Origin: Leucobacter sp. Ag1
GTDB lineage: Bacteria > Actinomycetota > Actinomycetes > Actinomycetales > Microbacteriaceae
DNA length: 64,000 nucleotides
Direction: 5' to 3'
Assembly: GCF_000980875.1 (NCBI RefSeq)
Contig: NZ_LAYO01000098.1
Span: 1-64,000 of the forward strand
This document shows positions 34,768 through 45,397 of this stretch, one piece after another. Below the pieces are notes generated by a model that was not told the origin of the DNA, made no database searches, and worked only from the letters and a program-made list of their open reading frames with translations. The stretch's first letter is position 1; every line of letters begins with the position of its first letter. The position numbers were made by a program, and so were the translations under genes.

Positions 34768-36584
34768 GCGAGGCTCCGCGGAGCCGGCTGCTCCGCTTCT
34801 TCGACCGTCCCGGGCCTCTGCTCAAACAGGCACCGACCACGATCGCGCTCCTCGTCGCGCTGGCGCTCGTCCACCTGGTCCCCGGTCTGAAGCCGGTCTC
34901 CGAGGGCGCGGCCCTCGCGGGCACCGCGGTGATCCTCGCGGCGACCGCGTACGCCGCCCTGCTGCGCGCGCACCGCGGGCACGAGGGATTCGCGGTGCTC
35001 CTGATCCCCATGATCGACATCGTCGGGCTGGGGCTGTTCCGCGCGGGCACGGGCGGCGCGCACTCGATGTTCGGCGCCCTCGTGCTGCTCCCGGTGGTGT
35101 GGCTCGCGACCGCCCCGAAGTTCCGGTACGTCGTCGCCGCGGTGCTGCTCAGCTCGTTCACCATCCTGATGCCCTACCTCGCGACCCCGCCCGACAGCCC
35201 GGCGGACTGGCTCCGCGGCGTCGTCTCCCCGCTCGTCTACGCGGCGGTCGCGGCCGTGATCCACGATCTCTCGCGTCAGCAGCGGATCCGCATCGAGCAG
35301 GCGGAGCGGCTCGTCTCCGAGCGCACCCGCGCCCTCGAGCAGAACGCCGAGATGATCGCCCAGCTGCGCGAGAGCGAGCAGCGGTACCGTGCGCTGCTCG
35401 AATCGTTCGAGAGCCTGTGGGCGGCGATCACCGCCCAGGCCGTCATCGCGACCGACTGCCGCGGCACCGTCGAGGCCTGGAACCCGGGAGCCGAGCGGCT
35501 CCTCGGACTCACCCAGGCCGAGGCGCTCGACGGCTTCCGCATCGATCGGTTCTTCCCCGCCGACGTGCTCGCGATGCTCGGCGAGGAGCACCCGGATCTG
35601 CCGCACCCGCATGCGCCGGAGGATCTGCCGCAGGGCGTGCGAGCGCTGTTCGCCCGGGCCGACTCCGATTCGACGGTCGACGCCGACCTCGAGATCTCGA
35701 CGGCGACGGGGCTCACCGTGCCCGCGAGGATCACGGTCACCCCGCGCAAGGACGGAACGGGGCAGCAGCGCGGCTACCTGCTGGTCGTCACCGACGAGAC
35801 CCGCGCCGTCGAGGTCGCGCGCATGAAGGACCAGTTCGTCGGAATGATCTCGCACGAACTGCGCACTCCGCTCAGCGCGATCATCGGGTTCCTGGATCTG
35901 CTGCGCAGCGACCCGGAGCGTCCCCTCGCCGAGGAACAGCGCGAGTTCGTCGACATCATCGAGCGCAACGCCCAGCGGCTGCTCGCGCTCGTCGGCGATC
36001 TCCTCTTCACCGCGCAGGTCGAGTCCGGCCGGTTCCCGCTCGAGTGCTTCGATTCGGATCTCTCCGAGAGCGTGCGATCCGCGGTCGAGTCCGCGGCACC
36101 GCACGCGCAGCGCGAGGGCGTCGAGCTGCGCACCGAGCTCCCCGACCGTCCCGTCATGGTCTCGATCGATGCGCGGCGCATCGGCCAGGCGCTCGACAAT
36201 CTGCTGTCGAACGCGATCAAGTTCACCCCGCGCGGCGGCCGGGTCACGGCCGAGGTCCGGCCCGTCGACGGTGCGGTCGTGCTCGCCGTGCGCGACACCG
36301 GTATCGGGATCCCCGAGGACGAGCAGGGCATGCTCTTCACCCGGTTCTTCCGGGCGTCGACGGCGACCCGCAACGCGGTCCCCGGGATCGGCCTCGGGTT
36401 GAGCATCACCCGCGCGATCGTGATCGCGCACGGCGGGCGCATGGAGGTCGCGAGCCGCGAGGGCGAGGGGACCGAGTTCCGCATGACCCTGCCGATGGCG
36501 CCGCCTACCGAGGCAGTGCCGAAGGTGCGGATCCGCGCCGGCCGCGGGGAGCGCCCGGACGCTCGGGTCCGATCCCGCTCCTAG
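34764..36584 (+). CDS. Membrane PAS histidine kinase
   Basis: This 606-residue sensor has about six N-terminal helices (residues 25-170, a MASE-like block with almost no extracellular loop). A coiled coil (about 175-215), a PAS domain (about 220-345), HisKA with H364 in S-H-E-L-R-T-P-L, and HATPase_c with N-L-L-S-N-A-I-K-F, D-T-G-I-G-I-P and G-I-G-L-G-L-S follow. It lacks a receiver of its own. The overlap with the receiver gene and the absence of a DNA-binding regulator in the operon suggest that its outputs are proteins, such as the REC-PIG-L enzyme, and not promoters. Confidence 0.9.
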   Translation: MSEAPRSRLLRFFDRPGPLLKQAPTTIALLVALALVHLVPGLKPVSEGAALAGTAVILAATAYAALLRAHRGHEGFAVLLIPMIDIVGLGLFRAGTGGAHSMFGALVLLPVVWLATAPKFRYVVAAVLLSSFTILMPYLATPPDSPADWLRGVVSPLVYAAVAAVIHDLSRQQRIRIEQAERLVSERTRALEQNAEMIAQLRESEQRYRALLESFESLWAAITAQAVIATDCRGTVEAWNPGAERLLGLTQAEALDGFRIDRFFPADVLAMLGEEHPDLPHPHAPEDLPQGVRALFARADSDSTVDADLEISTATGLTVPARITVTPRKDGTGQQRGYLLVVTDETRAVEVARMKDQFVGMISHELRTPLSAIIGFLDLLRSDPERPLAEEQREFVDIIERNAQRLLALVGDLLFTAQVESGRFPLECFDSDLSESVRSAVESAAPHAQREGVELRTELPDRPVMVSIDARRIGQALDNLLSNAIKFTPRGGRVTAEVRPVDGAVVLAVRDTGIGIPEDEQGMLFTRFFRASTATRNAVPGIGLGLSITRAIVIAHGGRMEVASREGEGTEFRMTLPMAPPTEAVPKVRIRAGRGERPDARVRSRS

Positions 36585-36605
36585 GGACGCGAAACGGCGC
36601 GTCCC
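36584..36605. terminator. Terminator ending the long plus-strand run
   Basis: GGGACGCG (36584-36591) pairs with CGCGTCCC (36598-36605) around a 6-base loop. It begins in the kinase stop codon and sits before a convergent phosphorylase gene. Confidence 0.6.
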
Positions 36606-36647
36606 GGACGGATCCCGGACGCGCCGCAGCGGGTGGAGAGCCGACGG

Positions 36648-37406
36648 CTAGTCGGCGATGAGCACGTCGAGCGCGGTGTCGAGCGCGCCGTCGACCGCGC
36701 GGGTGACGATCTCCCGGTAGGGGTCGTAGCCGTCCATCGCGTCGTCCTTCGCGGCCAGCGGGTTGCCATCGATGGCGAAGACCGCGCCGGCCTCGATGCC
36801 GTGCAGCGAGGCGATCACGAAGAGGGCGGAAGCCTCCATCTCGACTGCGACGATACCGGCGCGCTGCCACATGCGGTGGTCGATCCCGGTGATCACGTCG
36901 CTCGGGTAGAACATGTCGCCCGTGAGCACGATGCCCGAATGCACCTCGAGACCGGTCTTGGCCGCGGCGGCCTTGAGCGCGACCGCGAGCTCGGGGGTCG
37001 CGATCGCGGGGAACTCGGTGGGCACGAGCTGGTGGCTCACGCCGTCCGCGCGCACGGCGCCGGTCGCGACGACGATCGCGCCGTCGACGACCTCGGGCTG
37101 GATGCCGCCGGCGGTGCCGGAGCGGATGATGCGGGTGACGCCGCCGCGGGCCAGCTCCTCGAAGCAGACGGCCGCGCCGGCCGCGCCCACGCCGTGCGAG
37201 GCGACGGTGACCGGCACTCCGCGGTGCGTGCCCGAGTACACGTGGTACTCGCGGTTCGCGGTGAGCTGCTGCACGTCGTCGAGGCGCTCGGCGACACGCG
37301 CCGCGCGTCCCGGATCGCCCACGACGAGCGCGCGGTCGGAGAGGTCGGCGACGCGGGCGCGGAGCAGCGGGAGTTCGGCATCGGCGGGGAGACGGACGGG
37401 CGCCAT
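36648..37406 (-). CDS. Nucleoside phosphorylase (uridine phosphorylase/DeoD family)
   Basis: This 252-residue enzyme belongs to the PNP/UDP family, which splits nucleosides with phosphate to base and sugar-1-phosphate. The phosphate motif V-V-G-D-P-G-R, R-S-G-T-A-G-G and the ribose-binding V-E-M-E-A-S are present. Specificity cannot be read, but it is closer to uridine-phosphorylase-like sequences than to trimeric PNP. The ATG at 37406 has AAAGGTGA upstream. It follows an MTA/SAH-deaminase-type gene on the same strand, so methylthioinosine, inosine or 5'-deoxyinosine are candidate substrates, giving the sugar-1-phosphate that MtnA takes. Confidence 0.88.
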   Translation of the reverse strand: MAPVRLPADAELPLLRARVADLSDRALVVGDPGRAARVAERLDDVQQLTANREYHVYSGTHRGVPVTVASHGVGAAGAAVCFEELARGGVTRIIRSGTAGGIQPEVVDGAIVVATGAVRADGVSHQLVPTEFPAIATPELAVALKAAAAKTGLEVHSGIVLTGDMFYPSDVITGIDHRMWQRAGIVAVEMEASALFVIASLHGIEAGAVFAIDGNPLAAKDDAMDGYDPYREIVTRAVDGALDTALDVLIAD

Positions 37407-37438
37407 TGCGGTCACCTTTCGGTTCGGAAGCGGAGGTC

Positions 37439-37464
37439 GGCCCGGTGCGTGGCGCACCCGGCCC
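37439..37464 (-). terminator. Possible imperfect hairpin between deaminase and phosphorylase genes
   Basis: A GC-rich stem with bulges closes on TGG near 37450 in the 88-bp space. It could attenuate read-through from the amidohydrolase gene into the phosphorylase gene. Confidence 0.3.
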
Positions 37465-37494
37465 GATCCTTCAATCGTAGGGGCGGAACGCGGC

Positions 37495-38814
37495 TCAGGA
37501 CGCCCGCAACCGGGCGGCCGCAGCGGCGGCCCGGTCGCGGATGCCCGCGGCGTCGAGGGTGAGGTGCTCGCCGTCGGCGTAGACGTGGCGCCCGCCGATG
37601 AAGACGTGGCGCACGTCGGTGCCCCGGGCGGAGAAGCCGAGGTGCGAGGTGAGCGACGCGTGCGGGATCCCGGAGGCGCCGCGCACGTCGAGCGCGATGA
37701 CGTCGGCCAGGCGTCCGGCTTCGAGCGCCCCGGTCTCGGGGAACCCGACCGCCTCGGCGCCGCGTCGGGTGGCGATGTCGAGCACGGTGGAGGCGCGCAC
37801 CGCCGCAGCGTCGTGCCGGACCCCTCGGTGCACGATGGTGCCGGTCTTGATCTCTTCGAAGAGGTCGAGGGTGTTGTTGCTCGCGACGGAGTCGGTGCCG
37901 AGCGAGAGCCGGACCCCGGCCTCGAGCATCTCGGGCAGGCGGGCGACGCCGTTGCCGAGCTTGAGGTTCGACACGGGGTTGTGGCTCACCGCCACCCCGG
38001 CCTCGGCGAAGCGCTCGATCTCGCGGTCGGTGAGGTGGACGCAGTGGGCGGCGAGCACGGAGGCGTCGAAGAGGCCGAGCGCGTCGAGGTGGTCGCCCGG
38101 GGTCGCCCCGTACTGCTCGCGGATCTGCTCGACCTCGGCCGGCGATTCGGAGACGTGGATGTGGATCGGCAGCCCGGTGCGCTGCGCGCGCTCGGAGATC
38201 TCGCGGAGGAACTCGGGCGGCGAGGTGTAGGGGGCGTGCGGGCCGTAGGCTAGTCGGATCTGGGGGTCTCCCGCGAACACCTCGGCGAGGCGCTCCGTCT
38301 GGTCGAGCGCCTCGGCGCCCGTCCAGGGGGCGACGCCCGGGAACCCGACGGCCTCGGCCGTGAAGGCGGCCGGAGCCGCGAGGACCCGCATGCCGCTGGC
38401 CTGCACCAGTCGCAGCAGCTCCTCGTCCCAGTGGTACATGTCGGCGAAGGTCGTGGTGCCGCTCTCGATCATCTCGACCAGGGCGAGCTCGAGGCCCGCG
38501 GCGACGTCGGCGTGGACGAGGTGCTGCTCGAGCCCCTGCACCGCTGCGAGCCAGGGCATGAAGCCGTCGTCGTCGGAGGCGCCGCGCAGCAGGGTCATGG
38601 CGGAGTGCGTGTGGCCGTTGACGAGGCCGGGCATGAGCACGTGGCCGCTCAGGTCGTGCGTGGGGGTCGAGTCCGGCCGTGCCGGACCGACGTAGGCGAT
38701 GCGGCCGTCGGCGTCGAACTCGAGCTCGACGCTGCCGGGCTCGCCGCCGACGGCGCCCTCGGGGCTCAGCAGGGCGTCGGCGCGCAGGATCGCGGCCTCG
38801 ATCGGGTTGCTCAT
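37495..38814 (-). CDS. mtaD: MTA/SAH deaminase-type amidohydrolase
   Basis: This 439-residue metal-dependent hydrolase is of the MtaD/TrzN/AtzA group, which deaminates 5'-methylthioadenosine, S-adenosylhomocysteine or related adenosines. Motifs are G-H-T-H (H68/H70), H-I-H-V-S-E-S, the A-H-C-V-H region, H-N-P-V-S-N-L-K-L and G-T-D-S-V-A-S-N-N. The composite beta-sandwich ends are present. AGAGGA precedes the ATG at 38814; the larger open frame upstream is antisense and out-of-phase sequence. The SDR gene ends 32 bp upstream. Guanine or chlorohydrolase activity is the main alternative. Confidence 0.83.
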   Translation of the reverse strand: MSNPIEAAILRADALLSPEGAVGGEPGSVELEFDADGRIAYVGPARPDSTPTHDLSGHVLMPGLVNGHTHSAMTLLRGASDDDGFMPWLAAVQGLEQHLVHADVAAGLELALVEMIESGTTTFADMYHWDEELLRLVQASGMRVLAAPAAFTAEAVGFPGVAPWTGAEALDQTERLAEVFAGDPQIRLAYGPHAPYTSPPEFLREISERAQRTGLPIHIHVSESPAEVEQIREQYGATPGDHLDALGLFDASVLAAHCVHLTDREIERFAEAGVAVSHNPVSNLKLGNGVARLPEMLEAGVRLSLGTDSVASNNTLDLFEEIKTGTIVHRGVRHDAAAVRASTVLDIATRRGAEAVGFPETGALEAGRLADVIALDVRGASGIPHASLTSHLGFSARGTDVRHVFIGGRHVYADGEHLTLDAAGIRDRAAAAAARLRAS

Positions 38815-38846
38815 CGGAGTCCTCTCGCTCAGGTGTCGGGTGTCGG

Positions 38847-39626
38847 CTACCAGCCGGGGGTGGCGAGCATGCCGCCGTCGACCGCCAGGTCCTGCCCGGT
38901 GATGAACGCGGCCGCGTCGGATGCGAGCAGCACGCAGGAGTCGCCGACGTCTCGCGGTGTCGCGAGGCGCCCGAGCGGCGCGTGCGCGAGCCAGCTGGCC
39001 ACGCCCTCGGGCCAGTTCTCGGCCAGGCCCGGCACCTCGACGAGGCCCGGCGACACCGTGTTGACCCGGATGCCCGCGGGCCCGAGCTCGAGCGCGGCCG
39101 CTCGCGCGTGCATGAGCAGCGCGGCCTTGGCGCTGGCGTAGTGCGCGTGCCCGGCCGCCGGCCGGTGCGCTTCGACCGAGGCGATGTGCGTGATCGATCC
39201 GCCGCCCTCGAACACCTGCGCCGCCGCCTGGCTCAGCGAGAACACCACGCCGACGTTGGTCGCGAACATCGCATCCCACGACTCGCGGCCGAGTTCGGAG
39301 AGCGGTTCGACCGGCTGGATCCCGGCGTTGTTGACCAGGGCGTCGAGCCCACCGAGTTCGACCGCGCTGCGCGCCACGAGGTCCTGTGCGGCACCGGGCA
39401 GAGACAGGTCGGCGCCGACCGCGACCGCCCGGCCCCCGATCGACTCGATCTCGGCCACCAGCTGCTCGGCGGCGGCGGCGTTCGAACGGTAGTGGACGGC
39501 GACCGCCGCACCCGCCTCTGCGAAGCTGCGCGCGATGCCGCTGCCGACCCCGCCCGTGGCGCCGGTGACGAGCACCCGGCGGCCTTGGAGCGACGGCAGG
39601 CGTGCGGCGTGATGCGTCTCGTTCAT
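38847..39626 (-). CDS. Short-chain dehydrogenase/reductase
   Basis: This 259-residue enzyme is a classical SDR. It has T-G-A-T-G-G-V-G-S-G-I for the nucleotide (about residues 18-28), N-N-A-G, the Ser of I-A-S-V-E, Y-A-S-A-K as catalytic Tyr/Lys and the P-G-L-V loop. A further ATG at 39656 would add ten residues but has no spaced ribosome site. Substrate unknown. It is followed by the amidohydrolase gene and may act on the sugar part of the same compound. Confidence 0.88.
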   Translation of the reverse strand: MNETHHAARLPSLQGRRVLVTGATGGVGSGIARSFAEAGAAVAVHYRSNAAAAEQLVAEIESIGGRAVAVGADLSLPGAAQDLVARSAVELGGLDALVNNAGIQPVEPLSELGRESWDAMFATNVGVVFSLSQAAAQVFEGGGSITHIASVEAHRPAAGHAHYASAKAALLMHARAAALELGPAGIRVNTVSPGLVEVPGLAENWPEGVASWLAHAPLGRLATPRDVGDSCVLLASDAAAFITGQDLAVDGGMLATPGW

Positions 39627-39701
39627 GCCCGCAATCGTATCGGCGACCGCCGACATCCGCCCGCGATCCGGCGGAGCCGGATGGACCGGCGGAGCGCTCC
39701 G

Positions 39702-40487
39702 CTATTTGCCGAGGCGGCGCTGACGGCGCGAGTAGTCGCGCAGCGCGCGCAGCAGATCGACCTCGCGCAGGTCGGGGTACAGCGCCTCGACGAAGTAGAA
39801 CTCGGAGTGCGCGGACTGCCAGATCATGAAATCGCTGAGCCGCTGCTCCCCCGAGGTGCGGATGACGAGGTCGGGATCGGCCTGCCCCCGCGTCCAGAGG
39901 TGCTCGCCGATGGTCTCGGGCGTGAGCCGTTCGGCCAGGGTGTCGAGCGTGCCGCCCGCGGCCCGGTGCTCGTCGATCACGCTGTGCATGGCCGCCGTGA
40001 TCTCGCTGCGTCCGCCGTATCCGACGGCGAGGTTCACGTGCAGCCCGGTGTGGTCCTGGGTGCGCACCTCCGCCTCGTGCAGCGCTCCGGCCAGCTCCGG
40101 CGGGAGCCCGTCGCAGCTGCCGACGTGCTTCACCTTCCAGTCGCCGTGGGATCCGAGGTGCCTGGCGAGGTCGCCGATGATCTCGAACAGGTCGGTGAGC
40201 TCCTGTTCCTGCCGACCCTTCAGGTTGTCGCTCGAGAGCAGGTAGAGGGTGACGACGCGGATGCCGGCGTGCTCGCACCAGCGGAGGAACTCGGGGATCT
40301 TGCGTGCTCCGGCGCGGTGCCCGAATGCGACGCGCTCCTGCAGGCGCTGCTTGGCCCAGCGCCGATTGCCGTCGACGATCACCGCGATGTGGTGGGGCGA
40401 GCGCTCGGGATCGATCTCGCGGCGCAACCGTCGCTGGTAGAGCCGATAGAGGGGCCCGGGTCGCGGAGCGGTTCGTTCGGGCGTCAC
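39702..40487 (-). CDS. uppS: Isoprenyl transferase (undecaprenyl/decaprenyl diphosphate synthase)
   Basis: This 261-residue cis-prenyltransferase makes the lipid carrier for wall glycans. H-I-A-V-I-V-D-G-N-R-R-W near residue 35 holds the catalytic Asp. F-G-H-R-A-G-A, V-G-Y-G-G-R-S-E-I and R-T-S-G-E-Q-R-L-S-D-F-M-I-W are further family blocks. The length is normal. It is divergent from the TrhA-type gene with 83 bp between starts. IspH at 4.4 kb supplies the same pathway. Confidence 0.95.
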   Translation of the reverse strand: MTPERTAPRPGPLYRLYQRRLRREIDPERSPHHIAVIVDGNRRWAKQRLQERVAFGHRAGARKIPEFLRWCEHAGIRVVTLYLLSSDNLKGRQEQELTDLFEIIGDLARHLGSHGDWKVKHVGSCDGLPPELAGALHEAEVRTQDHTGLHVNLAVGYGGRSEITAAMHSVIDEHRAAGGTLDTLAERLTPETIGEHLWTRGQADPDLVIRTSGEQRLSDFMIWQSAHSEFYFVEALYPDLREVDLLRALRDYSRRQRRLGK

Positions 40488-40570
40488 TCGTCGATTCTAT
40501 CTGCGGCTCGGCTTTGCAGGTGGTCGACATATATGCAGCTTCCGCGCTGTCGGCTCCGTACACTCGGAGC

Positions 40571-41320
40571 ATGAGCCAGCGAGCCAATTCCTCGTCCGGT
40601 CGCGAGCGTCGTCTGCCCGATCCGGATCGCCTCTCGCTGCCGCTGCTCGAGGACGCCCTCGAGCACCCGCTTCCGGCCGAGGCGAAGCCCACGTGGCGCG
40701 GCTGGATCCACGCCGGGACGTTCCCCGTGGCGGTGGCCGCGGGGATCGTGCTCATCTGCCTCGCGAAGGGCCCCGTGGCCAAGTGGGCCGCGGCGGTCTA
40801 CCTGCTGACGAGCGCGCTGCTGTTCGGGGTGTCGGCCCTCTACCATCGCTTCAACTGGAAGCCGGAGACCAAGCAGGTCTTCCGCCGTCTCGACCACGCC
40901 AACATCTTCCTGCTGATCGCCGGGACCTACACGCCGCTCGCGCTGACCGCGATGCCGCTCGACAAGGGGATCCTGCTGCTCGTCCTCGTGTGGGCGGGCG
41001 CGCTGCTCGGGATCGGGTTCCGCGTGTTCTGGATCTCGGCCCCGCGCTGGCTCTACGTCCCCCTCTACGTGGCGCTCGGCTGGGCGGCCGTCGTCTACCT
41101 CGGCGACATCTGGCAGGCGAACCCGGCGACCATGGTCCTCGTCGTCGTGGGCGGCCTGCTCTACACGGTCGGATCGGTCGTCTACGGCCTCAAGCGGCCG
41201 AACCCCGTGCCCGGGGTCTTCGGATTCCACGAGATCTTCCACACGCTCACGGTGCTCGCCTTCCTCTGCCACTGGGCGGGAGCGCTGCTCGTCTCGCTCG
41301 ACCCCGTCTACCTGCGCTAG
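40571..41320 (+). CDS. Hemolysin III/TrhA-family membrane protein
   Basis: This 249-residue protein has seven hydrophobic segments and the PAQR-type histidines and acidic residues: S-A-L-Y-H-R-F near residue 90, L-D-H-A-N-I-F and G-F-H-E-I-F-H near the end, a probable metal site. Members called TrhA influence membrane lipid homeostasis; haemolysis is not established for most. The ATG at 40571 precedes the conserved charged N-terminal tail. Its stop is 6 bp from the convergent exporter gene. Confidence 0.92.
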   Translation: MSQRANSSSGRERRLPDPDRLSLPLLEDALEHPLPAEAKPTWRGWIHAGTFPVAVAAGIVLICLAKGPVAKWAAAVYLLTSALLFGVSALYHRFNWKPETKQVFRRLDHANIFLLIAGTYTPLALTAMPLDKGILLLVLVWAGALLGIGFRVFWISAPRWLYVPLYVALGWAAVVYLGDIWQANPATMVLVVVGGLLYTVGSVVYGLKRPNPVPGVFGFHEIFHTLTVLAFLCHWAGALLVSLDPVYLR

Positions 41321-41326
41321 CGGCGG

Positions 41327-42775
41327 CTACGGCTCGACGCGCCTCCGCGCCGGGATCGCGAACGCGAGGGCGACTCCCGCCGCCGAGACTCCCGCCGCGA
41401 TCAGGAAGAGCGCTCGGAACGTCTCCTCCCCGGGAGCGCCGCCCGCGGCGATCCCGATCGAGGTCAGGATCAGCGTCGCGACGGGGGTCCCGAACGCGGA
41501 CCCGACCGTGCGGAGCACGCCGTTGACGCCGAGCGCGGCGCCGAGCCCCGCCCGATCCACGTGGCCGGCGATGAGCTCCGCGACGACCGCGAAGCCGATG
41601 CCGTTGCCGAGACCGACGAGGGCGAAGAACAGGATCACGGCGAGCAGCGATCCCGGCCGCAGCGCGATGCCGATGCCGCCCGCGCACATCGCTCCGAGCG
41701 CGATCGCTGCGACGGCGCGACCGCTCAGTCGGCCGAGCAGCCAGGGCGTGAAGCGTCCGCCGAGGAAGACGAGCACGGCGCCCGGCAGCAGCGCCGCACC
41801 GGTCGCGGTGACCCCGAGGCCCTGCCCGATGGCACCGGTGCCGCTCGCGGGCGACTGCAGTAGCACGGGGAGGCCGACGTAGAAGGCGTAGGGCACGAAG
41901 CCGAGGAAGAGGGTGAGCGCGTTCGTCGCGGCGAGCGCTCGATCGGTCACGAGCACGGGGTCGATCAGCGGGTGCGTGAGCCGGCGCTCGACGAGCACCA
42001 GGCCGATGAGACCGAGCAGGGCGAGACCGGCGAGCGCCAGCACCGCGGGCGAGGTCCAGCCCCAGCGCGCGCCCTGCGAGATGACGAGCAGCAGCGGGAG
42101 CAGCGTGAGGACCAGCAGGCCGACGCCCGCCCAGTCCTGCGGCGCCGCGCTCCCCCGCTCGCCCGCGGGCACGCGCCACGCGATCAGCAGCACCGACAGG
42201 AGACCGAGCCCGGCGCCGAGCGCGAAGAGCCACGGCCAGCTGAGCAGGTCGGTGACCGCACCGCCGCCGACGAGCGCGAGGCCGGCGCCGAGCCCCATGG
42301 TGCCCGAGAGCCAACCGATGGCGACGGCCTGCTGCCGGCCGACGAGCCGATCGCGCACGATCGCGACGGCGAGCGGGAACGAGGCGGTGGCCGCGCCCTG
42401 GAGCACGCGCCCCGCGAGCATCACGGGCAGGGAGCCCGCGAGGCCCGCGACCGCTCCTCCCAGGACGAACACCAGCATCGCGATCATGAGCACCCGTCGG
42501 TGCCCGTGCCGGTCGCCCAGCGCACCGATCACGGGGGCCGCCACCGCACCGCTGAGCAGGTACGCGGTGAGGATCCACCCGGCGGTCGCGCCGTCGAGCC
42601 CGAGTTCGGTCGAGAGCACCGGGAGGGCCGGGACGAGCAGCGTCTGCATCATCGAGAAGGCGAGGACGGCCGAGGCGAGCGCGGCGGTGAACCCGGCGGG
42701 CGCGGCGGGGATCGTCGTGCGTGCGACGGGGACGGACGCGGTGTCGGGCCCGGAGGCCTGGGTCTGGACGGTCAC
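41327..42775 (-). CDS. DHA2-family drug exporter (EmrB/QacA type)
   Basis: This 482-residue MFS protein has about 14 membrane helices. The loop motif G-A-L-G-D-R-H-G-H-R-R is after the second helix and G-W-I-L-T-A-Y-L-L-S-G-A before it. G-R-V-L-Q-G-A lies in helix 4. Such proteins export drugs, dyes or biocides with protons. The divergent TetR gene and a 21-bp inverted repeat between them indicate substrate-induced expression. Confidence 0.9.
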   Translation of the reverse strand: MTVQTQASGPDTASVPVARTTIPAAPAGFTAALASAVLAFSMMQTLLVPALPVLSTELGLDGATAGWILTAYLLSGAVAAPVIGALGDRHGHRRVLMIAMLVFVLGGAVAGLAGSLPVMLAGRVLQGAATASFPLAVAIVRDRLVGRQQAVAIGWLSGTMGLGAGLALVGGGAVTDLLSWPWLFALGAGLGLLSVLLIAWRVPAGERGSAAPQDWAGVGLLVLTLLPLLLVISQGARWGWTSPAVLALAGLALLGLIGLVLVERRLTHPLIDPVLVTDRALAATNALTLFLGFVPYAFYVGLPVLLQSPASGTGAIGQGLGVTATGAALLPGAVLVFLGGRFTPWLLGRLSGRAVAAIALGAMCAGGIGIALRPGSLLAVILFFALVGLGNGIGFAVVAELIAGHVDRAGLGAALGVNGVLRTVGSAFGTPVATLILTSIGIAAGGAPGEETFRALFLIAAGVSAAGVALAFAIPARRRVEP

Positions 42776-42833
42776 GCGGCTCCTCGGGTCGGATCGATGG
42801 CTCTGCAGGGGATCGGCTTTGGCGATCTTTCGG

Positions 42834-42854
42834 AACGGAATGCTTCGTTCCGTT
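42834..42854. promoter_or_regulatory. TetR operator between exporter and regulator
   Basis: AACGGAA (42834-42840) and TTCCGTT (42848-42854) form a 7+7+7 inverted repeat in the 115-bp divergent spacer. It lies 37 bp before the regulator start and 59 bp before the exporter start. Confidence 0.65.
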
Positions 42855-42890
42855 CAAGATGCTAACAGCCCGATCGCTACGATGGAACCC

Positions 42891-43553
42891 ATGACCGGTG
42901 AGGAGCGCCTGCGCGGCCGTGAGCGGGAGGCGCGCGACAACGACCGCATCCTGCTGCAGGCGGCGCGCGAGGTGTTCGTGCAGCGCGGCTGGCAGGCTCC
43001 CATGTCGGCCATCGCCGAACACGCGGGCATCGGCATCGCGAGCATCTACCGGCGCTACCCCAGCAAGGAGGAGCTCGTGCTCCAGCTGCGGATCATGGCG
43101 CTCGGCGACGTGATCCGCATCGCGGACGAGAGCCTCCAAGGCCCCGGATCCAGTGTCGCGCGATTCCTCCGCCGTCACATCCGCGAGGCTGCGACACCGC
43201 TCATGATCACCTTCGGACGGCACGTGCGCACCTCGCACGAGATCGACGAGCTCGCCGAGGAGCTCCGCGCCGCGCTGGACGCGCTCATCGCGCAGGATCT
43301 CGCCGCGGGGCTCGTACCTCGGGGGTACACGGCCGCCGACCTCATGCTCGGCGTGACCCACCTGCGCCCGAACCTGCCGACGAGCCGCGAGCGGACCACC
43401 GAGATCCACCTGCGGCACCTCGACTACTACCTGCTCGGGCTCGCAGCGGCGATCGGTCACCCCGAACGCGTCAGCGGCACGGGCGCCACCTGGGAGGAGT
43501 GGCTCGCCTTCAACGCCGTCGACGAGGACGCGCTGGAGGCCGGGCCCGCCTGA
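42891..43553 (+). CDS. TetR/AcrR-family regulator of the exporter
   Basis: This 220-residue protein has a TetR helix-turn-helix at about residues 20-65 (I-L-L-Q-A-A-R-E-V-F, I-A-E-H-A-G-I-G-I-A-S-I-Y-R-R-Y-P-S-K-E-E-L). A C-terminal ligand-binding domain follows. An ATG at 42882 is in frame and would add three residues. As in QacR/TetR systems it likely represses the divergent exporter until a drug binds. Confidence 0.9.
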   Translation: MTGEERLRGREREARDNDRILLQAAREVFVQRGWQAPMSAIAEHAGIGIASIYRRYPSKEELVLQLRIMALGDVIRIADESLQGPGSSVARFLRRHIREAATPLMITFGRHVRTSHEIDELAEELRAALDALIAQDLAAGLVPRGYTAADLMLGVTHLRPNLPTSRERTTEIHLRHLDYYLLGLAAAIGHPERVSGTGATWEEWLAFNAVDEDALEAGPA

Positions 43554-43574
43554 CCCGGAGCGGCGCGAGCGGGA

Positions 43575-45392
<1,818 letters not shown>

Positions 45393-45397
45393 CCGGT

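Noticed and set aside
37495-40782. 1095-residue minus-strand frame suggesting a fusion with the amidohydrolase
   Set aside because: The upstream part is out-of-phase SDR and uppS sequence. A ribosome site and normal start exist at 38814.
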